From the NCBI RefSeq assembly GCF_910596095.1, contig NC_056553.1:15816725-15880724 (forward strand): a stretch of DNA of 64,000 bases. Direction: 5' to 3'. Source of the stretch: Thunnus maccoyii. Lineage: Eukaryota; Chordata; Actinopteri; Scombriformes; Scombridae. How positions within the stretch are numbered: the first letter of the stretch is position 1; each line of letters starts with the position of its first letter. This document shows, in pieces, positions 1 to 12,604 of this stretch. Position numbers and translations under genes: made by a program. The notes under the pieces were generated by a model. It did no database searches, had not been told where the DNA came from, and was given only the letters and a program-made list of their open reading frames with translations.

Positions 1-1140
1 TGTAGAGAAATGCCCTAATGGTTTTTCCTACTGAGATGAGGAATTCTGAATTAATTTGCTAAAGCAGCCAATGTTGGCTCCACTTTTTTGTGCTACTTTT
101 TCATCACTGCCACATACAAAAAAAACCCAGCAGGACAACCACAGGCAAACCTGAATAAAGAGCAAGAGACCAGAGAAGCACTCTGCATCAAAAGGCCAAA
201 ATATGTTTGTTTTTTATATAAACTGTACTATCTTCCTCATTGACACTGTTCGCTGCCACATGGTAATAATTTCTTACTGGATGAATAAGTATAATGAATT
301 AGAGTGCTGCTGCTCACTTACTGCTCGGCTCTCTTGTTTACATTTTGGAAAGCAGTTCTCCTAAATCTAAAACACCAGATAAAAACGTTCAGTAAACAGG
401 CAGGCTTTAGTGCAATAACCATGTTGTGTTTATAAGAAACAAGCTGAGTAAAGGATGAAGGAGAGGCAATTCATATAAAGATTGGAAGAATGAAGGAACT
501 GAAAGAAATGTGGATTATATGCATAAGTCTGCTGACTGAGCACCATCTCTCTGTGTGTTATAATAATGTGTGTAAAACATTAGTAAAGGGTTTAAAACTT
601 GGGATTTGGTGCCAGAAATATTTGTATGTTCTCTGCTGGCCAAGTTTGCTTTCTCTCCAACATATGAGTGTTGACCCAGTGCAAATATTCAGCAAAGGAA
701 GAGAAAGAGAGAGCGGAGAGCAGAGATAAGCTGTCTTGCATGGGAAGATCTGCTCTCTCATGACATAGAGCCCTAGGAGCTTATCCTACATGTGCATAAC
801 AGGAAGCCAAAGAGGGGTTAGCTGCTCAAAACACACACTTAACACACACATACACACACGGTTACTTTAGTGCATACATGAAATCCATGCAATAGTAATA
901 TCATGTAAATTGTTACTGTACAAACTAAGCTCACTAAAGCACATACAGCTAATGATTTGTTGTTGGACACCAGCACACTTGCAGCCTGTAACACATTCAC
1001 GTTGACAGCACTATAGCCGACCGCTGCACAACTGTCATCTCGGTTTTTGTCAATCAACTGCAATAACACACAGGTTGATATCTGACAGCAAGTCAGGCTT
1101 AATGTGTCACATCATAAGGACATTAGACGGTCTGACTCAC
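1..1140 (-). other. pip4k2a intron 1 (partial)
   Basis: This is the stretch downstream of the pip4k2a exon 1 donor. It is AT-rich and has short CA runs near 832-860. I see no second exon (which would begin with INELSHV-type sequence), RNA gene or clear repeat in it. Confidence 0.6.
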
Positions 1141-1281
1141 CGAATGGTTGACTCCCCACATAACCACGCTGAGCAGAGGGTCGCTGGCACGGAAGAGCTT
1201 CACTTTCTGAGCAACGAAGTGTTTTTTCTTGGTCTTCGTTTTGCTCGCAATAGATGCGGCAATACTGCTCGCTGAAGCCAT
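1141..1281 (-). CDS. pip4k2a: Phosphatidylinositol-5-phosphate 4-kinase type 2 alpha, first coding exon (partial gene)
   Basis: This family phosphorylates PI5P to PI(4,5)P2 in the cytosol, on endomembranes and in the nucleus. Only the N-terminal coding exon lies in the window. The ATG is at 1281 and the exon runs 47 codons to a phase-0 donor (gtgagtca) after 1141. The peptide begins [20 protein letters not shown] and continues with [19 protein letters not shown] and MWGVNHS. The [25 protein letters not shown] block fits the alpha paralogue from memory; the beta form has FVCQ and SEPIL, and the gamma form differs more. Human PIP4K2A exon 1 is recalled to end at the same NHS. The rest of the gene lies left of position 1. 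A GC-rich region follows upstream (1282-2260), and the gene is divergent from armc3. The teleost ohnologue (aa or ab) cannot be decided from one exon. Confidence 0.9.
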
Positions 1282-2260
1282 CTTTAAGTAAACTGGGTGG
1301 TTATTGCAGTCTGTGCGATAATCTTGACAAGAGTGTTTTCCCTTGAAGCTGGCACAATGGCCACAAGCTCACGACTCAGTTGACACCAATACTATTCATT
1401 TAGCCAGCTTGCAAGTCAAAGTGCCCCTATTATTATTTTCTTCATCCAACGTCCCACACAGCTTGACTGACGCGATGGCCCTCCCTCGACAATGACAAAT
1501 ATAAGGAAAATACGATGTGTTTAAAGCTAATACTGCTGCTCTCCTTCGCCTAACAGTCCGCCACTTCCCTCAGCCCACATCATAAGCCACCTCTCTTCCT
1601 TCCTTGACTCGTCTGGAGCTCCCCTGCGATGTGAAGTCTCACTGAGCTGGCGTTAGCATACCGTTAGCTAAAGAGCCAGCTTGCTAGCTAGCAAGCAAAC
1701 ATCAACGATATCTTTTCTTTTGTAAAAAATAAAAATAGTAGTAATAGTAAACGCAGTAAAACAGCAAAAGTGGGAAACAACGCGACGAATGAAAACCAAA
1801 ATGTCACACAGCTTCTCACAACTAATTATTAAAATGACACATTAGTGGTGCTGAATGGCTAACTAACCGCTCGACTACCAGCTAACGCCAGTCCGACCTT
1901 CGCAGCTAACTGACGGCACAAAGCAGCGCCGGGCTCCGGTCACCTGCTAGCCACTGTTAGCTTGCGAGCTAACTGACTGTTAACACCAGCGAGCGGCTCA
2001 GCCTTCCTCCTACGCGTCTGTGGTCAGTCCCTGGAGATAACAGGGGTGTATCCTGTCATGTTGTTGTCCCGGTTGAAACGCCGAGGAGCAGATATTTAGA
2101 CGTGGGATGAACGGGTGATCAAATCCGTGTGCGGTATGGAGGTTCATGTCAACTGACAGCTCGACGGAGGGGAGGTGACAGCCAGCCTGCGCTTTGCAGT
2201 GTCTGCTCCGCTGATTCGCTGCAACCCCCCTCTTCCCCCCTCCCTCCCTCCCTCTATGCT
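1282..2260 (-). promoter_or_regulatory. pip4k2a 5' UTR and GC-rich, CpG-containing promoter region
   Basis: The region immediately upstream of the pip4k2a ATG is richer in CpG than the rest of the window, for example around 1470-1500, 1770-1800, 1860-2010 and 2080-2220. It contains repeated short gctagc/gttagc words near 1650-1700 and 1860-1990. No TATA box is obvious, which fits a CpG-type housekeeping promoter. The transcription start cannot be placed from sequence alone. Confidence 0.5.
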
Positions 2261-2784
2261 CCTCTTCAGTGCATATATCAGCCTGTTTTTGCAGATTTGA
2301 TTTTGTAGATTTCAATGTCATATATATAATTAAAAGGTTGTGAATGAAAGAGAAACCCAGTTTGATTGTGTGTATGTAGAATTACTTTAATTTTATTTTT
2401 TAATGAATCAAATTAATTTTGCTTGCTGACATTTTAAACCCTGAAAGAGGGTTTTAAACAGTATAGAGACTTATTTCAACAACTTAAAAACTAGAGAAAC
2501 GCTAAATATCATATTTTACATTTCCCTTAATTTTTCACTTAACCTTCGAATCGGAAGCCAATTTAAGCGTCATGCAGCAGCGTGATGATGTTCCGCACAC
2601 CATCAGAGGTATAATGTCTTTAGAGGTCATTTGGTTTTCTGCTGCATACAGTGCTGTTTCCACTGGCACATTGCTGTGTCAGTGACTCTCTAAGAGCAGG
2701 AGATGCTGATGCTTTAGAGCTCATTTGTTTTATGATTCACTCTTCACAGCAGCAGTTACCTCAATACTACCCCTATACACACCG

Positions 2785-3140
<356 letters not shown>

Positions 3141-3283
3141 TGTGGTTTTGTGCTTTTGCACAGTCATTTAACAGTTCACGGTACATTTTACTATACACTT
3201 GCACCATGGTGTGCATGTGACGAATACAGATTCTTGAATTAACTTTGTTTCAAGTCCTGACTACATTTAGGCTACATCAATCT

Positions 3284-3285
<2 letters not shown>

Positions 3286-3314
<29 letters not shown>
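3286..3314. repeat. Homopolymer C tract (29 C)
   Basis: An uninterrupted run of C is followed by eight A. It lies about 200 bp upstream of the armc3 X-box. On the minus strand it is a G29 run and so a candidate quadruplex former. The exact length may be affected by assembly or sequencing error. Confidence 0.9.
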
Positions 3315-3316
<2 letters not shown>

Positions 3317-3510
3317 AAAAAAGCAGCAGTATTTACTTCTTTGTCTAACCCACAATTTAAAGCCAATAATGTCTGATATTGGTTAATTAAATATATTGTA
3401 GCTAGATAACAGGTCAATAACATGGATGTATTATAAGAATTATAATAATATACACATGGTTAAAAGAAGTACATGTTCAACCCCTCCCCATTTAGCCCAA
3501 CGTGGCACCC

Positions 3511-3523
3511 GTTGCCTAGCAAC
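3511..3523. promoter_or_regulatory. RFX-type X-box (perfect palindrome) upstream of armc3
   Basis: The 13-mer GTTGCCTAGCAAC is two perfect inverted half-sites with a one-base spacer and matches the RFX X-box consensus (GTNRCC-N-RGYAAC). It lies 357 bp before the armc3 ATG. RFX factors drive ciliary and flagellar genes, and armc3 is expressed mainly in ciliated tissue and testis, so the site is a good candidate for its proximal promoter element. Binding is inferred. Confidence 0.75.
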
Positions 3524-3879
3524 GCAATGTCAACCTCCTTTTCCAAAACACCAAACTCACAGTCTGGTTCCTGTGGTTGACAGGTAGCTATGCCCTAATT
3601 ATGAGTCTTAAACGTGTTCATTATTAGTGTAAAATATCAGTGAGTCAACAGGAGGATTTAAGATGGTTATCTGTAGGTTACGTAAACGTCATTTGTAAAC
3701 ACAGCTAGCTTAACTACCTGCCTCGCCAAACTTAGCTGGTTTAGCTTTGTAGTTATAAGCTCTGTTTATGACTAAATTTATAAAGCTAGAAACATTGAGC
3801 AGCTTTTTAACGTCTATCTGCGATCAATAAACGCTGTTTAGACAGTTTGATAAAATGCAGTTTCTCATTAGGCTACAGA

Positions 3880-6800
3880 ATGGGAAAGAAAGTGAAGAAA
3901 GAGAGCGAAACTCCATGCAAGGAGACGGTGAGAGTCATGTAATAAGAGCATTATCATCTACTGTAACACTGTCGTAAAGCGTTGCTAACGTTCGGCGTTT
4001 TACATCTCTGTCTCCTCACACTCACAGTTTGACCCACTGCCTGTTGAAGGTAAAACCCCAGCAACAGTAGTACTTCTGCTGAGCTCTCCAGAGGAGGACA
4101 TTCTCATCAAAGCTTGTGAAGCGATCCACACATTTGCAGAGAAAGGTACAGTATGCAACCCTCCACTAAGCCTTCAAATGTTCACAAAATTTCTACTTGT
4201 CCATTTGTCACATCTTACTTCCTATGTAAAAGTCCTTACACTGCAGTAATAACTGCCTACAGGCACTCTTTTCTGTCTGACACTATGCTGAATTTACTGC
4301 TCCTTGTCTCCCCCTGTTGTTAGGAGATGAGAACAAGGTTTCTCTGCTGGGACTTGGGGCATTGGAGCCTCTCTGTCAGCTCATCACTCACAACAATAAG
4401 CTGGTCAGACGCAACGCCTTCATGGCCCTGGGCATCATGGCCACCAACAGTATGCCAAACAAACATACGTCATCAATGCATTGGTTTATTATACGACTTA
4501 GGTGACCGACCGGCTTGTTGACAGACCAATGCCTGATTGTCTATCTGCTTGTCAGGCAGTTCACTATGTTAAATGACTTGCTGACTTGCTGCACAATTCA
4601 CAGTTAGTGACTGGCTGATGGGTTGGCTCACTGAAATACAGAGTGGTTAACTTTGTCTCTGTTTTTATTAAAAGGTGATGTAAAGACTGCCCTGAAGAAG
4701 ATAGACATCATTCCATCAATCATTGACAAACTGTCACTTGAAGGTTAGTAATTTTGTTCGCAAGATGAATAGACTCTCAGAAGTAGTTGTTTACTGTATA
4801 TTAGCTGCGATAAAACAAAGAACATAAAAGATGCCATTCCTTTTTCCAAGGCACTCTGAAAATACAGTATGTGTTACATGCAATCGTGATAGATCACCTG
4901 TCTTAAATGTTATTTTCTCTCCTATTAAAGAAGATATAGTTGTCCATGAGTTTGCGACACTGTGCTTGGCCTCTCTGTCAGTGGATTTCGTCTGTAAGGT
5001 CAAGATCTTTGACAACAAAGGCCTGCCACCTCTAATCCAGCTGCTTTCCAGTCCAGACCCAGATGTTGAGAAGAACTCACTAGAGACCATCTTCTACCTG
5101 GTTCAGGTGACTCAGAGTTGTCAGCCTAAAGGCGGTTACAAGGCTATACACTTATAAGGCTTTTCAGTCTGTATCTCAAAATATATTACTGTGTTTTTTG
5201 TAACATATAGTCTTTGGATGGTTGAAACTTAAATGTTTTCAAAATCCATGTTATCCTCTTGTTTCCTCTGTTGTACTGTGTGTATGAAGGACTACCAAAG
5301 TCGCCTGGCAGTGCATGAGTTGGGTGGGATCCCTCCAATTCTGGAACTGTTGAAGTCGGACTTTCTCGTCATTCAGCATTTGGCTTTAAAGACACTGCAG
5401 AATATCACCACTGATAAAGATACACGCAACACCTTCAGGGAAGAGCAGGGATTTGAGAAACTCATGGATATCCTCAATAACAAGGTGGCTATGTGTGTGA
5501 GAGAACACATGCTCATGTATATCTTCATCTTCCCCTTAGTGTTATTAAGAATGAGAAGAAAAATATGGGGAGGGTTTTGTAAAGTAGCGTTTGTTCTCAA
5601 ATTCTAATACCTTTTCTATCCAATTCAAGTTCTGCAATCTATATTTCTGTTTCAAACAGGACTTCACTGACCTTCATGCTGAGGCCTTACAGGTAGTTGC
5701 TAACTGTCTGATTGACAGTGAGAGTTTCCAGCTGATCCACAAGGGTGGAGGACTGACTAGATTGATGGAGTTTGTTCTCACTCCCACTGCTCCTGAAATC
5801 CAATCCAACACTGTTAAATGCATCGCCAGAGTTGCTAAGAGCTGTAAGCACAGAAAAAAAACAAGCGATAATTGCATCGTAACTATCAAACTATAGGTTT
5901 GTAAAGGAATATATGACACTTTAATCATAGCTGTATGTGTTTTCTGTCTATGTTATGTGTGTGTTTGTATATGCATGTCTGCCTGTGTGTGTAGCCGAGA
6001 ATCGCAAACTGCTCCATGAGCAGGATGTCGAGAAGGTTCTGGTAGAGCTTCTGTCTGTGCCGAACGACAGCGTGAAAACAGCTACCTGCCAGGCTGTGGC
6101 CGCCATGAGCTTCCTCCTTGCCAGCAAAGACAGCTTCAGAGAGCTGGGTACCATCCATACGCATTCACACAACAACCATAACAGCAATACACTTGCCACT
6201 ATGAAGTGTGAATGAGCTGGATTTCTGTGTGTTTCAGGTGGTATCCCTGCAGTGGTACAGGCGCTGAGCAGTGAGAGTTTGGCGTTGAGAGAGGCAGCAT
6301 CCCAGGCCCTCTCTAACCTCACACACAGCAACAAGCTCAACGCCTTGTGAGTGACAGATAACCTGACAATCCACCTGACTTCCTACCTCCCTCTGAGTGC
6401 ATTTGTATCCACTCCAATATCCTGTTACTCTTGGAAAATGATACATAATATACTCATATATGTTTGTTTTCACAGTGTACATACGTTCTGCTTTTATGAG
6501 GGCATAACACTATATTTCTTGCCTTTATTTGTGTGGATAACATTACTGATGATATTAAGAAGCACATCCCTACATCCCAAATGCATCCCTTAATACTTTA
6601 TTCCTTAAAATAGCTTTTCATTGAAATAGTGTATGCATGTTAGCATGTATAATAAATGTAACAATTTCTGGGCCCTTAGAGTGTGTGTGCTACAGAGTAT
6701 TTATAATATAAATAACTTTTTGCTGAACATGTAAAACATTAAGTGATACATCTGCAGTCTGTAAAAGTGAGGCTTGGGCGAGGGTGGTATTTTAGAATTG

Positions 6801-9800
6801 AGTAGTAAGCCTTCCTCTCCACTATTTCATATAAGATTTAATGTTTCTTCTGTCTCCTTGTGGTTCTCCCTCACTGAATATTTATTTCCTCTCAGTTCTC
6901 CCTCTCTCTGTTCTATCTTCAACTTTTTTATTCCCCAGACAAATCTTCCCTGCACCCATCACCTCTCACTTCCTGGCTTCATATTTCAATATTACTGTTT
7001 CCTTCAGTTTTGGGACACTACTCTGCCTCCCATGCGTTATTTCTTCACTATCCTTACTTTTAATCTTTGTTTTCTCTTAAACTTACATGTCATACACACA
7101 TTACATAGTATGCCATATGCACATGTGACTTTGTGATGCTGTGGTCAGTTTTTATACCAGTGTTAACCATTTCTGTGGTATCTTCCAGTGAAGTATATGA
7201 GGCTGGAGGTCATGAGTTCCTTGTTCAGCAGCTCCAGGACAGCTGTCCCAGGACGGTGGCCAGTGCTGCTGCCACGCTTGGTAACATGGCAGGACAGGAA
7301 GTCATCCGCTGCAGCATCTTGTCATATGGAGCCATACGGGCGCTGGTTGAGCCTTTAAAATCCACAGATACACAGGTCCTGGTCAACGCCACACTGTGCT
7401 TGGCTGTGCTAGTGTGTGATGTGGATGCTAAGACAGAGGTTGGTGATGATGCATGTTTTACATAAAATAAATATCAGTTCATACAGCCCACAACAAAATC
7501 TATTTAAAAAGATTAAAAATAATGCTCATTATAAACAATAGTTTTTTATATGATTTCTACGAGTCCCTAATATTCACTCCCTGTCCAACATAGCTACAAA
7601 GTGCTGGAGGTCTTTACCCGCTGGTCAATTTGCTGCGCTCCTATCATAAGGAAGTGTTGCGCAACACATGCTTGACAATCAATGTCTGTGCCAGTGATGA
7701 GCCCAATGCTGTGGAGATGTGCAAATATGGGTAAGACACTGAAATGACAGACAAAAATGACACAATGTCCCAGTAAAGCTAAATTGAACCATTTTCTTCT
7801 GCAATGACATGGTAAAAGCTGAATAATACTTCATTCCTCAGACTACATTGTTTCTACACATTTTCAAAATAAAATAATTTGTACAAAATTTTAATGATTT
7901 ATTACTGATGAATCATGAAAATGCAGAACATAAGGAGCACAGTAGAAATATAGAGCATTGGTGCCAACGCAAAGTAGTGTCTTAAGTAGCCAGTAGATGG
8001 CAGTATAGGACAGTATTATGTGTGGCTTCATGAGAACTTATGGGTTATTTTTCTGATATGTGCACATGCATGTCAGTGTGTGCATTTTTTATATTTATCA
8101 TTGATGTCTGAATATTTGTATATGCTAGTATTTCTGTTGTGTTTGTGTGTCTCAGAGCCCTGGAAATGCTTCAGGAAATCAACCAGTCTGTGAATCGTAG
8201 GAGCAGGTTCAGTGAGCTGGCCATGATCAGTCTGCTTAACTCCAACCTGTCTCTGAAATACAGCCTGACAGGTTGTTTGGCCTCCACCGACATTATTACT
8301 GATTGCTTCTATGACACCGGGAAGGTGTGTGTACAGTATGTGTGTACTCTATTGACGTTTATGTTCAAAAGAAAGGAACATAAGCTAAATTTAGAAAAGA
8401 AAAAAAAGTCAAACATTCAGATGTGCTCATAATTTATTATTTTGGAACCTTAACTTGCTGTTATTATCTTTTTCACTAATGTGATCCTGACAACAGTTTT
8501 CTCTGTTTTGTCTGTCTTTCATGAAAAAGATAACACAGCAGAGGATGCCATTTGATTTTTGGCATAATAGTGCCCTCGCTCTCACTTTCTCTCTGTGTCT
8601 CTCTTCCGTAGGCTCGTTCAGGTCAGAGGGTTTTGACTTTAGAGGAGCTGTCCAAGCAGCTGGTTAACCGACACCGGCCCATCATTGTTGTCAACACAGC
8701 AACAGAGTATGAGTTTCATAATTACAACAGAAGTTCTGATTTTACACACTGACCAACAGTTTTGTTACATTTTTTGTCATAAAAAAACATTAAGTTCTGA
8801 AAAACTGGAAAAAAACATTGATTATTATTTGTACACATCATATTCCAGCTCAGTAAAAACGAACGGATAACAGTGTGGAATTCTGAAAGTATATGCAGGA
8901 ACTCTGCGAACTATGACAACTAACTGGGTTTATGCAAGCAGGTTCAGACTATTGGCTGAACCTGACAAGATTCCTACACTACCAGTCACATCATGTAGTT
9001 AGATAGTGCAGTTTATTGTGGCTGGTAGATTACTATCACCCTCCCCTTGTCTGCTCCAATCCAGTGCTCCACTTTTCTTCCTTTTTCTTCTCTTTTTTTC
9101 TCCTCTCTCTTGTTGCCTTCAGTGCGCCTCACTAGTGTGGCCTCATCGGGTAAACGATCCCATTTTTTTAAGATGGCAACAAACTCAGAGTAAAAGAGTC
9201 TTTGTGTATAGACTAATGGACTTCTGAACTTCCACACGCAACCACACGCATGCACAAGCAAGTGCACATACATATCCATGAGTGTGCAGATACAGATGCC
9301 TGCACACAATACACATCCACACTGACTGAGACACAAATACAAACATATACACACTATATGTATTAGAGGCTGTGCATACACACACACACAAGCACGCAGT
9401 CACACTCCCACAAGCTTTCAGCATTGTGATATATTAACGTTCCAAAAGAGGGCCCTCAGGGTACCTCAGGTCCACCTCATTTCCAACATGCCCCCCCCCC
9501 CCTCCGTCAGCATGCATACACTCACACAACATCTCCAGCATTCTTAAGCAGTCTGTTACATAATCCAATGAATCAAAATGCTTCTTTTGGAATGAATTCA
9601 GCATTTTTATTTCTTCTACCTCCTGAGCAAATGCAGAGCCTAACATGTCTTAATTACTTTTATATGTCAGTCTGTGTGCAGGATATCTCAAAAACTTAAG
9701 AATGAGGTAGACTGGTAAACCATGGTAGTGAAGCGGCTCTAGAAGTTCTGCAATTAGACAATTACAAGTTTTTGGTCATGATTGTTTTTAACAGAGAAAG

Positions 9801-10054
9801 AGGCTTGATTGCAAATTCTGAAGAACAATATTTAGCTACAGTGGTAGTGTTAGTGGTACATATTCATATAAAAAACAATAATATGTGCAGAAATGGCAGA
9901 TAACAATATATTATTACCCTGTTTGCCTATGTGTGTATCTGTGCTGTGCTCTCTTGGATGCTGGTAAACGAAGAAAAATAGAATAGCTCTGACACACAAG
10001 CATACAAATTCCAATGTACATACTATGCATGCAAGTACAGACACAAACTATTGT

Positions 10055-10103
<49 letters not shown>

Positions 10104-11696
10104 TACCTAATACAAAAAAACCCAAAGAAAATAAAATGCCCTTAATTACACCTAAATATTATACACACACTACAACAACTGAAAACATACTAAAAGAACA
10201 GTGAAAAATAGAATAACAGTGCTGTGTTCAGTTATATAAACCATTTTATTCTTGTCCTCCTGTGGCAGCGAGACAGTGGATGTGCCAGAAGACAGTCAGA
10301 GCAACACATCAGAAACAGACACCAGCAGCAAGGCAGACCGCAGGACACCAAGGTGTGTGTGTCAGTGTATGTCTCGGGGTGGAGGAGCTTTCTGTATTAT
10401 CCTACTTACAGTGCTGTGCTTTTTTTTTTGCTATTGAAACATTGGTTGGTATTTCAAAATGTAGGATTCTTGGGAAATAAATTGAATAAATTATGGCCTA
10501 GTTTATTTTTAGATCTGCGCAATTTATACACAGTTTTAAACAGAAAAAGACACTATATTGCATGTTGAAATGTACAGGCTCTTAAAACTGTCACACCAAG
10601 TATTGAATTTGAAGTCTAGGAATCAGTATTGTAAAATTACCATTGATACTCTTCCCTATTTTCAAGACAGGAACTTCTTTTTAATTTACTGTCTCTCTGC
10701 ACAGGAGGAGGAAGGAGGATGACAAACAGAAAGATGAGGCTCTGCCAGAGTCTCCTACAGAGAAACCGTGGAAAATGATGAATGACGTCTCATTGCAGGA
10801 TCTAGTTAAAGAGGCCAAAGAATCCATCCTTCCTCTGAATGATGAATGGGAGCAGTATGCCGCCTTGGCCAGGTGACTGATTAATGGCGTCAGCACGTAA
10901 CCAACATGCAGAGTTGTCACCAGGAAGAGAGTAGAAAATCATTCATACCAAGTTGCATAACTAGCAGTCCTTTCTTGTAAGAAAAAAAACTTAAAATCAT
11001 GGAAACAAAATGAAACTGTATATGCTCATCAACTCTTGAAGTGTTAGTAAGGATGGCACAAAACAGCATTATATAGATTTACAGCTCAGCCTACAACAAA
11101 CTTGATGTAACCACTGTGAGACTTTGGGATACAAAACAAACAGTTTATGAAGGTTCCTGCAATGTAATGTGTTTTCTGTGCATGTATTTGGGTGTCAGGC
11201 TGGTAAGCAAAGCCATGGGCGGAGCAGTGGAGATGGAAAAGTTACATGAATTCCCATGGGAGCTGCACCTCAGCGAGCTCAAGTTTGAGCTTCAGTCTAA
11301 TGTTGTTCCTATTGGCATGATCGGCAAGGGGATCTACTGTCACAGGGCACTTCTCTTCAAGGTACCATCAATTAACTACCACCCAACATGGTCATGTGCC
11401 AATCTCTTACTTCTTCAACTTTTTGCCAATCTGTTTTGTCATCCTAATCATACCCTCACCTGTATCCTCTCCTCTCTCTACTTCTGCAGTGTCTAGCTGA
11501 TTGCATTGGAATGAGCTGTACTCTTGTCAGGGGTGAGTACAACAGGGCTTGGAACGAGATACTCCTCTTCAAAGAGAATCCCTCTAGCAATGGGCACTCA
11601 TCACAGCCGAGCCGCTTCATAGTAGACCTCATGCACCAGCCTGGAAGCCTGCTGAAAGCCAATACCCCTGCTGCTGTGCAGTACCAAACTATATAG
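3880..11696 (+). CDS. armc3: Armadillo repeat-containing protein 3 (17 coding exons, complete)
   Basis: ARMC3 is a cytosolic protein of ciliated cells and sperm flagella. Coding exons: 3880-3927, 4028-4145, 4324-4449, 4675-4743, 4931-5106, 5290-5484, 5660-5843, 5995-6147, 6238-6346, 7189-7438, 7594-7730, 8156-8324, 8612-8706, 10269-10352, 10705-10872, 11199-11361, 11490-11696. All junctions are GT/AG and the frame stays open: 2451 nt, 816 residues (human about 872). It starts MGKKVKKE, followed by FDPLPVEGKTPATVV. Armadillo repeats fill about residues 20-500 (GLPPLIQLLSSPDPDVEKNS, GGIPPILELLKSD, HALK-type helices). A charged, low-complexity linker covers about residues 580-680 (SETDTSSKADRRTP, RRRKEDDKQKDE). 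The C-terminus carries the EDR1/CTR1-like domain (FPWELHLSELKFELQSN, HRALLFKCLADCIG, LVRGEYNRAWNE). The linker is where most of the length difference from human lies. A 5' non-coding exon ending near 3582 (acag|gtagct) is possible but unproven. Confidence 0.95.
8707..10268 (+). other. armc3 intron 13 (longest armc3 intron) with simple repeats
   Basis: This 1.56 kb intron holds CA-rich sequence (9230-9410), a 13-C run near 9492 and a (TA)n tract at about 10058-10099. No exon-like sequence in frame with its neighbours was found, and the flanking exons join cleanly (ACA GA|C GAG). Confidence 0.7.
10058..10099. repeat. (TA)n microsatellite
   Basis: A pure alternating AT tract of about 42 bp within armc3 intron 13. 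It could extrude as a hairpin or cruciform. Confidence 0.95.
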
Positions 11697-11913
11697 ACCA
11701 ACACAGTAGTTATAGATAGTAAATAAGTAATAGTAAATAATAGTAACGCTGTGACCAGACTTTCTACTTACATTGTAGAGAATCTATTTGTATTGTATGC
11801 ATATTTTCTGTATGGCAGACCCTGAAACCACACTATAAAGTATGATTAAAGCTGTTAGTTAAATGTTATGGTCCAAAAGGAAAATGTTGTTCATGTGTGA
11901 ATAAGGCTTCTAT

Positions 11914-11919
11914 AATAAA
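11914..11919 (+). terminator. armc3 polyadenylation signal
   Basis: An AATAAA hexamer lies 218 bp after the armc3 stop codon (TAG at 11694-11696), within tataataaacac. It is the first canonical signal after the stop. Confidence 0.7.
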
Positions 11920-12004
11920 CACATGATTTAACCTTGGTTATTCCATAGAGGCTTCACAATATGTTGTAACTACAGAACCAAGTCAGAAGTCAGATGCGAC
12001 ACAA

Positions 12005-12158
12005 ACCCTGTTTACTGTCATGGAAAACTAAAGAAATTTTAAAAAATTCTTCTTCTTCCTCTTAAGAAATGACTCAAAACAATTAATTGATTGTCAAAAT
12101 AGTTAATTTAATAGTTGGCAACTAATCGATTGATTGGTTAATTGTTGCAGCTCTATTC
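12005..12158 (+). repeat. 3' part of a dispersed 'attaatcgatt' repeat (5'-truncated copy)
   Basis: The sequence runs from tttactgtcatgg through aaatgactcaaaac to aactaatcgattgattgg and gttgcagctct. The first part matches the interior of the copy at 18898-19130. The end is an inverted version of that copy's start (ggctgcaac...attaatcgattag). The two copies are complementary truncations of one TIR-bearing family that is common in fish. Confidence 0.7.
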
Positions 12159-12604
12159 TAAACCTGCAGTTTGTGTCTGAACTGAGGTCAGCAAATTGAA
12201 AAAAAAAATGCATGAGACACACTGTCGCGTTAAATAACAATCCTCTGGCGTGTCTAATTTTTAATAGGCTATCTCACTTGATTCATGACTTCATTATGTA
12301 ATATTCCTACTGTGAATTTTGAGTTTTTGTTGACACAATCAACATATCTGTAACACTTTCTTGCCACAAAGCCGCAACACAATTACGGTGTGATGAACTT
12401 TGCACATTGCCTAGCAATAAAAACCACTCAACCTAGTCCACTTTGACCTACCGCTGTGTGATTTTTTGACCGGGTCACCCAGCTAACTGCCTGGATCAGC
12501 CGAGGGAGGACCAGCGCGAACTCGTTGCAGCGAGTGAGCGCACTTGGCTTCCATTGAAAGCTGCACTTGACTTTAGACAGCAGATACACACTGCAGCAGC
12601 AAAC

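Noticed and set aside
12554-12604. Upstream in-frame ATG of msrb2
   Set aside because: It would add 17 residues including an acidic one before a good mitochondrial targeting sequence; the downstream ATG at 12605 has the better profile.
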